NCBI GenBank assembly: GCA_030248295.1
Contig: JASANH010001455.1
Span: forward strand, 186,001 to 250,000
Direction: 5' to 3'
DNA from: Mesodorylaimus sp. YZB2_4
Taxonomy: Eukaryota; Nematoda; Enoplea; Dorylaimida; Dorylaimidae
Length of the DNA stretch: 64,000 nt
The position numbers and the translations under genes were made by a program. How positions within the stretch are numbered: position 1 is the stretch's first letter; each line of letters opens with the position of its first letter. The notes under the pieces are model-generated. The model was not told the DNA's origin and searched no databases. It saw only the letters and a program-made list of their open reading frames with translations. Positions 50,701 through 60,863 of this stretch are shown piece by piece.

Positions 50701-50781
50701 CAAATGAATTACGATACTGGTGAGTGGAAACAGATTCGCAAGATTCGACCATTGCGAGAGGGAGAAGGCCAGGTGGCGTAA
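47779..50781 (+). CDS. NELFA: negative elongation factor A
   Basis: Eight exons: 47779-48181, 48311-48496, 48556-48657, 48716-48876, 48934-48988, 49052-50373, 50436-50535 and 50588-50781, giving 840 residues (human 528). It is a NELF subunit that holds Pol II at promoter-proximal pauses. The N-terminal helical domain binding NELF-C matches (ELAQWLEQRLDSSDDLWMAS). Further conserved blocks are YFSLKRKPKAAAQRIEFLQK, TPLKGIP, VKLIDI, PTPDYAAELLEG and the C-terminal SRPEKALILGFMAGNRENPC. The extra length lies in exon 6, a 1.3-kb Ala/Ser/Gln/Thr/Pro-rich disordered tentacle region, the part known to contact Pol II in other species. All junctions are in phase, and the short introns are 52-129 bases. 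Confidence 0.95.
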
Positions 50782-51900
50782 TTTGATGAAGGTTAGGTTA
50801 TGGGGGCGGTTTTATTTTATTCTGGTTCTGTATGTTGGCTTCGTATGGGAAGCTGTATCTCTGGCATTGGCGGGTGGTGAGTGGATATGCTAGAGCTGAT
50901 GCGTACATAGATCTATAGGTTCAGTGGCACAGGCTTGTAAGCGAATAATGAATACAGGTGGATTTGAGTTCTGTGCATGAAATCCATTCCTGGAATGCGT
51001 TCTTTGTGTTTTCGAGATTATTCATTCATGTAATAATTTCTATTTCCTGTTCGCTAATGATTCATGTTGATGATTGAGACAATGCATTTGTTTACAGGAG
51101 AGCCAAGTGTAAAGAGGTTTAGTTGGATTTGAGGAAGGATGGCATGAGCGGGAGGTTGCCGATAAGAGGGTTGCAAGCCAAGAGTTTGGGATATGTTGGG
51201 CACTTCTGATCGTAAGGCTGGTTTTTATGGATGCGCAAAGGCTGGCATGGCTGGCCCCGTGCCTGACAATGTGGGAGAAACGAGTCGACGATCGCCTTCG
51301 ACTTTGCATCGGGGGAGGGGGTTGCCAAGATGACAATATTCCAGGGCCTCGAACGACGGAAGCTGTTGTGGCAGGAATATCACCACGGCTGAAAGGACCT
51401 ACAGTAAATCACAAGACATACGTTGATTAGGACGTTCATTATTCGCCATTCATTATGTCTCGTTATGGCTAACCAAAGTGCCTTTTACACTACATTGATC
51501 TTTGGTCCAACCTTTTTGCTCCTGCGATTTTTGCGGGCTTATGCCGTGCGACCTTTTTCCGGCGATCTTTTGACGTGTCACGATAGCATGGAACTTTATC
51601 GAGAACATGCTCGGGGTTAAACAGTGCGCCCCTAACTCCATCACAGCCCCCTGAAATCGTTTACATGGATCGATGGACGTCATGTTCGGAAATCGAGCAT
51701 GATCAGGAGCGAAGCACGCGTCATTTCGAAGGGCATGTTAGAGCAGCAATCTCGAACACAACCATCACTCGCCTTTCTTCAGAAATTGGAACCGCTTGCG
51801 ACTATTGCGATGCTTAGTACTCACAGATTCCCGCGTGAAAATTTATTTCAGAGCTCACATCAGAACACACACGATCGCCAGAGCACATGAGTCACTCGAT
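50782..51900. other. intergenic between NELFA and the broken copy 4
   Basis: No gene is supported. Short open frames occur, but none has splice or domain support. AATAAA was not seen close to the NELFA stop. Confidence 0.4.
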
Positions 51901-51904
51901 CACT

Positions 51905-53434
51905 CGCCATCTCTCCATCAGCGGTTCTCCTTGGCCGGGATTAGATTGGCGGGGCCGACGGTCTCGTTGATCTTCACGCAGGTGCCCAGGACGCAGTACC
52001 AGTCGGGCTCGCTGGCCTTGCGCTTGATTCTGTCCGGTATCTCATCAGGTTTCGACGACCCGCATTTGCCGTACGACGTGCAGTCCCCGTCGACGTCCAG
52101 ACTGCATCCATCGCCGCGCACGCACTCGGCAAATTTCCACACTCGGAATGGCAGCCCTGAAAAACCAAAAGTCAGAAATCGAAAACAGGCAGCCACTTCG
52201 CGCCCACCTTCGCACATGCCCATCGCCGTTCAGTCGTCTCCGACTTTGCATCGCAGGTGCTGCACCCAGATGACCGCGTCCACGTTGTTTCCGCACGACG
52301 TCTTCCCACTCATGCATCGCTGACGATCACCGAGCTGCTGTTGTTCAATTGCGGAGTCGAATGCGTCTGATTCGCCTTTCCAGCAGCGGATCGTCTTGTC
52401 GCAGTTGTCCTCTCACTCGCTCGTCTCGTTCCACTTCCCGACGTGGCCAGTGAACGCCTTGTCGCACTTGTCGTTGGTGCACACGCCCAGCCGTCCAGCC
52501 GCCCGTCGTCCATCACGCACAGCAGACCAGTGCCGTTGACGGGGGTTCTGGTTTCAGACTTGGATTGGTCGTTGAATTCGCAGATCGAGGGCTTCACTGG
52601 CTGTTTCATGACGCTGAACCAGAGGCTGATGCCCTTGCCCGACGTGCACGAATCTTTGTCTGGAGGCGAACCAGCCCAGCACGAACGATCATCTTTCAGT
52701 GGTTTGCAAACGCCATCGACGAACGACAGCATGCTGGTGGTGGTCGGCTGTTCGAAAGTTATTGTCGGGGCCGCTGGCGAGGTGGACAGTTATATTCGAC
52801 GAGTCGACGGGACCATCGCTGTGGTGATTCCTTGAGGCCAGTAGACGCAGACGACGACGCCAGTCACGAGGCTGACTTTCAGGATGATCAAAACGACGAA
52901 GGCGATCCAGCATTTCTTGTTTTGATCGCGGCAGTTCTCCTCCTCCCACTTGTGGATGGACTGACCCTTCATTGGTCCTGATTGCCATGTTCTTTGCGGC
53001 AAGACGGATTTCCAACGACGACGTTCGATGCGGGAATCATCGTGCGGCTGTCGATCTGGCGAACACGGACTGGCGCTGTCTTGAGGATCATGGCGGCCTG
53101 ATCGTGGGTGACCAATGCTTGTCGTTTTGGTGAAGTGGACTGAGATCGTGATGTTGATTTCTGCCATCGGCGGTAGCGGGTTGTCGTACGCGGGGATGCC
53201 CGACGATTCGTCCACGGATCGCCTTGTCTCGTTCTCGTAGACGGTCCTGGCGGCAGCGGATGGAGCGCCCCTCGGTTCGTTCTCGTAGATGGTGCCCGTC
53301 TGCGCCTTCGACGCGGTGCCTGGACGGGATGGCGGGTTGATGGACGACGGAGCCCCTCGCAGCATCGACGGTTCTTGGCTCTCCTTCACCAGTTTGTCCC
53401 ACACGGCGTATCGTCGCTGATCTTTCTCGGGCAT
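51905..53434 (-). pseudogene. Cys-rich type II membrane protein family, copy 4 (multiply broken)
   Basis: The frame opens at 53434 (MPEKDQRRYAVWDKL). A long cytosolic part with IYENEP, VYENET and AYDNPLPP is followed by a transmembrane helix near AFVVLIILKVSLVTGVVVCV. The ectodomain is recognisable (FVDGVCKPLKDDRSCWAGSP; WVQHLRC), and the second exon GLPFRVWKFAECVRG starts at the same intron site as in copies 1 and 2. Lesions are a TAA at 52790-52792, an 8-base tandem duplication at about 52487-52503 that shifts the frame, and TGA codons at 52413-52415 and 52230-52232. It is the most diverged ectodomain of the family. Sequencing errors could mimic some lesions, but not all four. Confidence 0.75.
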
Positions 53435-53860
53435 CTCGTCGATCTTTTAGTGGCCACTCATTCCCGAAGAATCAGATGGTCAGATGGAAGACGGCACGAA
53501 CTCTGAAAACAGAGAGCGATCAGTTGGATGGCAGTGTATAAAATGGCAGGAGGAGACCCTGACCTCGAACGACGCTGAGAGAAGATTGGACACGACCGCA
53601 CGGCGGACAGCTGACGAGCAGAATGAAGTGAAAAGTGGGATGATGTGGACTCGATGAAAGTGTAAAGCACGCATTTGCTGTCCACTACTGCGAGTACAGT
53701 GTAAAGTCTTGTAGAGTGTAAACTCCATTTCATGATCGCACGTGACTCCCTGTGCGAATTTTCAGGATTTCTACACTCCTAGAGCGCGAAACTCAAAAAT
53801 TAGAAAGCGCAGGGAAGCCTGTCCCGTTTGCCCTAGTTGGAACAAAAAATGTCAGAACAA
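53435..53860. repeat. 5' flank shared by copies 4 and 5
   Basis: This matches 57308-57720, for example ATCGCACGTGACTCCC, AGGATTTCTAC and GAGCGCGAAACTCAAAAATT, with the same order and orientation relative to both gene fragments. It is probably their ancestral promoter region. Confidence 0.7.
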
Positions 53861-54102
53861 GCAATATCTGCGCGATCAGTGTGGCGCGTTTGTCTGGTGT
53901 GAGGTGGGTAAGCGGAAACTGAAGGTGATATTACTATGCCCGGGTGGGATTCGAACCCCTCTCCAATCTGACATTCAGCCCAGCAGAGGGCAGTCAGCAG
54001 TCGATCTTATGGAAAAGATGGTTACTGCAGAACAGTGCACAGTGTCCTGATGCCCACAGCCCACCAATCGTGCATTCAAGTCCAGCAAATGCTTTTTTTC
54101 AG

Positions 54103-56741
54103 GTGCAGGGCAATTTGTCGTTGAACAGTGTGTGCGAAGTGTGCAAAGAGGACTGCGGCGATGGACCTGGGCTGCGAGATTATAAATGCTGTTGGTGTCA
54201 ACGGGCCGTCCATACCAATTGCCGATCTGCATTCAATGCCAGCGAGGTGTGCGATCTGGGAAAAGTAAGTCGGGCAAGTCGTACTGGCTGACAGTCCTAG
54301 AGAAGGGGGCGTATCATAACCAGGGGTCATGCAAGGCTGGAAAAGTCAGGCAGTCCGAGTGCGTGCGAATTTCGAATCACCCACTTTTTCTGAGGACCTG
54401 CTAATCCTGATGTGTTATCAGTGCTGCTGCAATCACCATGGCTGTACCAAACTCACGATCAGCTCCTATCAATGGCGGCAACAACGGGTGTAGGCCAGTT
54501 GAGCCGTTGCTGATTGCGCCGTTTCTAGTAGCGCTGACCGATTTGCGCTGTTTTGGTTTGCGCCATGTCCTAATTTCGCCGACCCCGAATTGCGATTCTT
54601 TCTGTTGCGCCGCTCTTTGATTGAGCCGGGTCATAGAGTGGTATAGCAGTTTGTGGTAGTTGCCTGTGTTTACTCGCACATCATCTAACCTTGCAATAAT
54701 CCTGATGAAAGTAAAGCTTTCGGCCGTTCATGATCAAGTCTCTACTAGACGCGATGCTAAAAAAGCTGCGTTTCTGCAATGAAATTTTCGATAGGTTCTT
54801 GAGCAAGCCATCAAAGTATGAGCACTGATCACGAATCTTTGCGGCCCAGAGCCAGCATTGACCGATCCGGCCGGAGCGATCCGAGGGGTTGATCGGTTCC
54901 CGATCCGATCCGACCGCTGGATCGGCCGGATCGGCAACTGAAATTTTACGCTCTGTATCTGCCGAAGAATGGTAAGGTGTGGCATACTATGATGAGAAAA
55001 TCCCGTTTTTCTCTCAAAATAGCATTCAGTCCCACTTTAGGCTTTGCTGCTTTCTCCTCCCTTCGTCCTTTAGAGTGGACTGACAGAGTGACAGCGAGGA
55101 AACAGAGCAGGTTGGTGAGGACGCAGTGCCAAGTACTGTTGCGTCATTCCCATCAATCTAAATTCTTTTGGAGCGGATTGGCCGAATCGGATCGGCATCC
55201 AGACCTAGGGTTGGATCGTTCGATGCCGGGCCCAGAGAGGTTTCAATCCAACCTGAGAAATCAGCGCAATTAGTGACAAGCGCAACTCAAAGCGGTGCAA
55301 TTATGAATTGGCGCAACACAAAACGGCGCAATCAGGAAACGGCGCAAGTGAAACGGCGTAATCCGAACGGCGCAACTCGTAAGCGGCGCAACTGGGTATT
55401 TCCCGCAACAACGTGGATATAATCAGTAGAAAATCTCTTTGACTGGAGAAATCGCGAAAAATCATTTCCGCTCCATGCATGAACAGACAACGTTTTGGTC
55501 GGATAGGTAGCTGAAAACTATGCCCTGATCAGGTTGGATCCTTATGCGGAGGGAAGTTGGCGTATGCAAATTTTTTCGCCATTTGGAAAATTTGAAGTTT
55601 CAGTCAAAGAGCAAGTTCAGTTCGGAGCGAGCTCAGTTTTTGAGACAAAACACGACATGAAAAAACAAAAAAACATGACATAGCGACACGTGGTTGCGTA
55701 GTTCGATAGTGCTATAGTATCTTAGTCCATCAAGTTGCGGGTCGGGATAAGGAATGCCGACCCCATCCGTGCCCGTGGACGGTGCTACACTCGTGTTTGC
55801 TGGCCAGGGCGGCCTGTTTAGCATTCTGTGGGGAGTGCAGGGTGGCCGGGCTGGCCTGTGACCCCGACTGCACTGAGCTCTCTTTTCAGTACAAGCACTT
55901 GATTGTGCCCCCGAACTGTGTTCGACTGAAGACTGTTGGTTGGAAGGGCGGGAGGCACAGGGTGGTCAGCGAAGTGGTCAAGCCTCGTGGTGTGGACGAG
56001 TGGCGGCCGCTCATCGTTGTTGCTAATCGGCAAAGCGGCAATGGCGAGGGGGACTTGGTCCTGCAGACGTTCCGACGATTGCTGAACCCAGTGCAGGTAA
56101 GGACCATTGGGGTGGGGGGGGGGGGGGACAGGACTGTTTCCAGGCACAATTGGAAGACGGCTGAAACATCAAACGGAGGGGTTTGATGCCGCCGCCAGGG
56201 GAGAGTGCCGACTGCCCGGGAGTGCACAGTGTGCACATGGTTTGGTGTTCTTTGTGCTCCACCAATGTGTGAGGACTATGTGAGGAGGACTATGAAATAG
56301 TGTCGCTGTGCGAGGGCCCCTCGGGATGTATTGCTCTGTGGGAACCTGCTAGGCCTCCGTCCAGGGGGCGCCATAGATTGTGCACGACCCTTATTTCTCA
56401 GGTATTGGATTTGGCCGATGTGCCTCCCGAGGTCAGTCTGTCGTGGTGTCGACTCGTGAAACCGGGCGACGTGCGATGTCGAATCCTCGTGGCTGGTGGC
56501 GATGGCACGATCGGATGGATCCTTAGTTGTATCGAGAAGATGCGTTGGCCGAATCCTGATCAGCGGCCAGACGTTCGTCCGTTGCCGTTGGGGACGGGCA
56601 ATGATTTGAGTCGGGTCCTCGGCTGGGGACCATCGCGCAGTGGCCACGTCGATGGCCAAGCATTTCTGGACGAGACCATGTCCGCCAAACTGGCATTATT
56701 GGATCGATGGTTGGTCAAAATCGATCCTGGAAAAACTCTGG
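54103..56741 (+). CDS. DGKE: diacylglycerol kinase, epsilon type, partial (three exons)
   Basis: Exons 54103-54264, 55890-56096 and 56402-56741 join in frame. The first codes for the second C1 domain (CEVCKEDCGDGP, KCCWCQRAVHTNC) ending CDLGK. The second reads YKHLIVPPNCV and IVVANRQSGNGEGD, the start of the catalytic domain. The third has the ATP-binding AGGDGTIGW and LPLGTGNDLSRVLGWG. The order and linker match DGK-epsilon, which phosphorylates arachidonoyl-diacylglycerol at membranes. Missing are the N-terminal membrane segment, the first C1 domain and the C-terminal accessory domain. A GGTGAGT donor closes exon 3 in phase 1, but no next exon was found up to 64 kb. The gene is either truncated or continues past the window with a very long intron. 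Confidence 0.8.
54480..55400. mobile_element. fold-back element with GCGCAA-array ends, in the DGKE intron
   Basis: The left arm (about 54495-54622) repeats TTGCGCCG-like units. The right arm (about 55262-55395) repeats CGGCGCAA units in the opposite sense, for example AAACGGCGCAATCAGGAAAC. Spacing is irregular, 13-17 bases. Between the arms lies a family 5 repeat (about 54860-55150). There is no coding capacity. Confidence 0.6.
56115..56128. repeat. G homopolymer run in DGKE intron
   Basis: A run of about 14 G, one of several in the window (also near 12670, 21065 and 21833). Run lengths in such sites are error-prone. Confidence 0.8.
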
Positions 56742-56754
56742 GTGAGTGCACGGC

Positions 56755-56875
56755 ACCTGGGTCTCACGTCGGGTGCGCATACAGGGGAGGGCTCGACTCC
56801 CGCCTCGGTGCGAAATGATTGTCCAATAATGTGTTCCTCCAATGCGCTGTGTACAGTCACAGTCTTGGAAGAAAT
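56755..56875 (+). repeat. tRNA-derived SINE, family 1, at the junction of DGKE and copy 5
   Basis: CTGGGTCTCACGTCGGGTGC, GAGGGCTCGACTCCCGCC and a shortened tail follow the DGKE exon 3 donor directly. The 5' A-box part is missing. Copy 5 of the membrane-protein family resumes at about 56922 on the other strand. Confidence 0.65.
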
Positions 56876-56921
56876 GTAGGGATTTGCCTTTCGAGTCTTT
56901 CGCTTGGTGCACTTTTGGCCT

Positions 56922-57307
56922 GGGTTATTGGTTTCGTCTTTCCATGGTTTGCAAACGCCGTCCAGGAACGTGCGCGATTGTCCGACGAACGACGGGATGC
57001 TGGTGGTGGTCGGCGGCTCGGCAGTTGATGTTGGGGCCGTTGGCGAGGTGGTCATCGACATTCGACGAGTCGAGGGGACCATGGTCGTGGTGGTGCGTCC
57101 TGTGACGACGAAGTAGGCGATGCAGGCAGCCGCGATTCCGAGCGTCACGATGATCGAGATGGCTGCGATGACGATGCAGCATTTCTTGTTTCGGCCGCAC
57201 CAACTCTTCTCCTCTTCCGGCGTGGGGACGGGCTGATCTAGCATAAAAGGAGAAGACTCGGGGCTTTGCTTCTTTGACGAATCGGCGATCTCGCGGCTGC
57301 CACTCAT
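56922..57307 (-). pseudogene. Cys-rich type II membrane protein family, copy 5, 5' fragment
   Basis: From the ATG at 57307 the frame reads MSGSREIADSSKKQSPESSP, then NKKCC before a transmembrane helix (IVIAAISIIVTLGIAAACIA), a Thr/Pro stalk and FLDGVCKPWKDE, the first ectodomain block. It then runs into the SINE at the DGKE junction. The rest of the ectodomain and exon 2 are missing. The sequence up to the break has no stop, so the truncation may be recent. N-terminus and stalk are closest to copy 4 (MVPSTRR). Confidence 0.75.
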
Positions 57308-57720
57308 TTCCGATGGATCAGTTGGCGCGGTAGGAAAACAATGCGAACTCTGAAACCAGAAATCGTTTTTTGCGGCAGTGTAAAAATGACAGCAGGAGAC
57401 CCTTACATCGAACGACGATGGACACGACCGCACAGCAGACTGATGACGAGACAGAATGAAGTGAAAAGCGGGGACGCTGTGGACTCGAAGAGAGTGTAAA
57501 GCACGCAGCTGATGTCCATCAGTATAAGTACAGTGTAAAGCTACGTTGAGTGTGGCCAGGTGTAAAGTCCGTTTCACGATCGCACGTGACTCCCCGTGCG
57601 GATTTTTAGGATTTCTACTCTCCAAGAGCGCGAAACTCAAAAATTCGAAAACTAAATGGAAGTCTGCCCCGTGTGCCCTAATCATAAAAAAGATGCAGGA
57701 ATAGCTAAATTCACGCGATG
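57308..57720. repeat. 5' flank of copy 5, matching 53435-53860
   Basis: This has the same sequence order as the copy 4 flank (CGATCGCACGTGACTCCC, TTTCTACTCTCCAAGAGCGC), which shows the two loci come from one duplication. Confidence 0.7.
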
Positions 57721-58212
57721 AATCGTTGTAAAAGTTCTTTTTGGAACAATGATACATAACTAATCAGCTTTTTTATGTCACTGCTGTCTTATTCAATTAG
57801 AGTGGCATTCGATTCTTGCCATGGGCCCAGTCGTCGGCCTCTCACCCTGGACTCGCTTACATATTTGGCTTCCCATAAAGATACTGTAGATATCGCATCG
57901 TATGACTCGAATGTCCATCACCATGAATGTCCGTCTCTTTAGTGTCGCAAAAATCAATTAGTGATCAAAAAATTACCTAAAAATTAATTACCTGATGCAA
58001 CAAAAATTTGAATATGCCACGCTATGTAAAAAGCCGTATTGTACTGCGCATCATAATGTCTGCAAGAGCGCGGTAATCATTAAAACCCGCGGATTGCAGA
58101 AAGTGCTTGATCGTCTTTGGCGTGTGTGTACTGCGTTTCATATCATCTTGACCGGAAAGAGCCACCAATCGCGGGGAACCCAGGCCGCTCCCAGCCGCCC
58201 CGCGAAGGGCAA

Positions 58213-58520
58213 AAAACACGAAAAAAATAAAAAAAAAAAAAAAAAAAACACAAAAAAAACCAAAAAGAAAAAAAAAAAACAAAAAAAAAAAACAAAAAAA
58301 ACACCATAAAAAAAAAAAAAAAAAAAAAAACAAACACAAAAAAAAACAAAAACAAAAAAAAAAAAACACAAAACAACAAACCAAAAAAAAAAAAAAAACC
58401 ACAAAAAAAAACCCCCCACACAAACAAAAACACAAAAAAAAAAACAACCAACAAACAAAACCAACCCCCCCCCCACCACCCCCCACCCCCAACACCACCA
58501 ACAACCACACCAACCCAACA
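58213..58520. repeat. A/C-only low-complexity tract
   Basis: About 300 bases consist nearly only of A with scattered C, grading into C-rich sequence at 58460-58515. This generates long false Phe/Gly/Trp reading frames on the minus strand. It may be a retroelement tail or a damaged assembly stretch. Confidence 0.8.
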
Positions 58521-58527
58521 CACTCGC

Positions 58528-58812
58528 TGATGAGCCACTGGTCAGAACAGACGAGGTATCACGTTGCTGGAACAACTCGGATACTTGCAGCTGACCCGAC
58601 AAGCTCTGAACTGCCCGCTTATGATTGGCTCCTTTGGCGTGACTGTCGACTGCCGTTCTCCCGCCGGTAGCGACCGAAAATGAAGTTTTGCATAAAATGC
58701 ATTGGGCAAGATATTTTGACGATGAATCACGACGTAACCAACAAGCGTAATCAGGAAATTTTCCAGGATCGAGCCACTTTTCTTGAAATGATGTAGAATA
58801 TTTCTTGGCCAT
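58528..58812 (-). pseudogene. BED-like zinc-finger N-terminus of a hAT-type transposase, truncated
   Basis: The frame from 58812 reads MAKKYSTSFQEKWLDPGKFP, then CWLRRDSSSKYLAQCILCKT with a Cys-x2-Cys and a His-x5-His (SHAKGANHK) pair, as in BED/TTF-like fingers at the start of hAT transposases. After about 95 codons it enters the A/C tract and becomes meaningless. The DDE and dimerisation regions are absent. It points away from a hAT-like terminus at 59204. Confidence 0.55.
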
Positions 58813-59084
58813 AATTTCCAGACAGAAATCGATAGCATCGACTTAAGAAAAGAATACAAGGAACGAAACGACAGAACAATGTTGCAAAGAAAAGAGAAAA
58901 GAAAGAAACGGGCGCCACAGAAACAAGCAAGACCAACCGTAAACAGTGAATGCCTACTGTACACGCTCACACCACCTGCTGATCAAGTCACAAACTACGT
59001 ATAACAAAAAGCGCGGCATTTTAAACACAGCAAAATGACAAAGTGACAGCAAAAATGACTGAACTGACCAAAAAACTGACCAAA

Positions 59085-59204
59085 ATTGGGGAGATGCTGA
59101 CAATTCACGGAAATTTAGGGAGATTTAGGGAGATTCAGGGAGGGGTCGTGAAATTGGGGAGTTTTCGGGGAGTTTAGGGAGTTTGGGGAGTGGTGGGAAC
59201 CCTG
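59085..59204 (-). mobile_element. terminal part of a hAT-like element
   Basis: On the minus strand this end starts CAGGGTTCCCACCACTCCCC, typical of hAT inverted ends, followed by subterminal AAACTCCCTAAACTCCCC repeats. The transposase start at 58812 faces inward. The opposite end was not found. Confidence 0.55.
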
Positions 59205-59474
59205 TCTATTTCTTTCAGGTCCTTACAACTGAAAATTTTGAGGAAAAGGACTCGGAAAAAATCTTCGCGTTCACTGCCGCTCCCGAGTGCGCTCCAGTGT
59301 TCGCTCCATATGCAAGAGCGTTGAACTCGCCCTATGCAAGAGCGCTAATACCCGATTTCAGGTATTGCTCGAAGCCGCTCATTGTCTGGAGTCCCACCGC
59401 GCCCCGTCAGCATTGTCCGCGTGGTGGCGCTCCAGATGCTCTGGAAAATCTTGACCCTGTGACCCCCAGCAGGC

Positions 59475-60583
59475 CCATGGCTACCTAATAGATCTAAAGC
59501 AGGCTGGTGCGTCTAGAAAAAAGGTTATCGATTGACATGTCAGGTAGGCGAAGGGGCGTTGGCTCCGCCTCCTTCGTGCCAACCAGCCTCTTGTAGCCCG
59601 ACCACACAATAGGTCGCGGGATTGGGCATCATCGAAGCTAGCAAAAAGATGATTACATATTTTGATTGAGCTCAAAAAGTTATGCGCACGTTCTTCTTAA
59701 CTCCAAAAAAGGGCACACTTCTAATACTATTCAAATGATCCCGCTAAAATGATCTGCAAGTACAAACCAGGTAAAGTCTGCTCTGAGCGGGAATTGTAAG
59801 GCAAGCCTGCTGTACTCTACAGCATTCATTTTAACAAGCCCTGATCTGTAATAGTACCAGTTACATACGAATATAGTTCACACTGCACCACATCCTCACT
59901 CTGAGTCCTCGCTGACCCCATACTTTGGGCAGGGCAGATAATAAGTCGCCGGCTGGTGGTTTCGAGAGAAGCGGAAAACAAACTGAGAAGAAACCTGCTG
60001 TCGAGAAAGATAGCCTAACAATGCTGTCTGCGGCGTCTGGAGAAGATAGAACTTTTTGCTGCGTTATGTTGAGGCGTTTCAATTGAGTATCTGTCATGTG
60101 GCTTTTCCACAGATGGCCTTGCCACTAATTCTGTATACTGTAGCCATAAACTTGTGCCGCGTCATTTCGCAAATATAAGGGTGTACCACGCTCTTTAGAC
60201 CCATGAGATTAGATTGCGCATGGAACCAGCCAGTATCAAGTACAAGCAAAACTGATTTGTCGTATTCCCGCTCAGAGCAGACTTTATCTAGTTTGTACTT
60301 GCAGATCAGTTTAGCGGGAACATTTGAATAGTGTTAGAAGTGTGCCCTTTTTTGGAGTAAAGAAGATCGTGCGCATAACTTTTTGAGCTCAATCTAAATA
60401 TGTAATCATTTTTTTGCTAGCTTCAATAATGCCCAATCCCGCGACCGATTGTGTGGTTGGGCTACAAGAGGCTGGTTGGCACGGAGGAGGCGGAGCCAAC
60501 GCCCCTTCGCCTACCTGACATGTCAGTCGATAACCTTTTTTCTAGACGCACCAGCCTGCTTTAGATCTATTAGGGAGCCATGG
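59475..60583. mobile_element. fold-back transposon with roughly 315-base inverted arms
   Basis: The left arm 59475-59792 (CCATGGCTACCTAATAGATC) is repeated inverted at 60266-60583 (GATCTATTAGGGAGCCATGG), with about 90 percent match along the arms by eye, including CCTGACATGTCA and ATGCGCACGTTCTTC-type segments. The 470-base centre has no gene. CAGGC flanks the left edge and recurs one base beyond the right edge, a possible target duplication. Confidence 0.8.
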
Positions 60584-60863
60584 GCAGGCCCGTTTCGCGC
60601 CTGCGAATGACCTGCAGAAAAGAATTGCGGCCCGATTATCTCGCATATCAGATAGGCCTGCGATCACTCCTGTTTTTGCACGAAACAACGTTTTCCTGTC
60701 AACCATCTAACAATTCTGTGATTTTCTTGCAGGGAAAGGATTTTAAACGATCGGATTACAATCGCAGACCTGCGTGATCTGCGAATAAGGAAAACTTATT
60801 TAAGTAATTTCTCAGCTACGAAAATCGCGTAGCCTATATTATTTTGGACATGAATTTTCGCGA

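Noticed and set aside
53742..54050. Cys-containing frame just upstream of the DGKE C1 exon, considered as the first C1 domain
   Set aside because: The same sequence occurs at 57600-57720 as the 5' flank of copy 5, so it is duplicated flank, not a DGKE exon.
58138..58520. Long minus-strand frames rich in Phe, Gly and Trp
   Set aside because: They are translations of the A/C-only tract and carry no protein signal.
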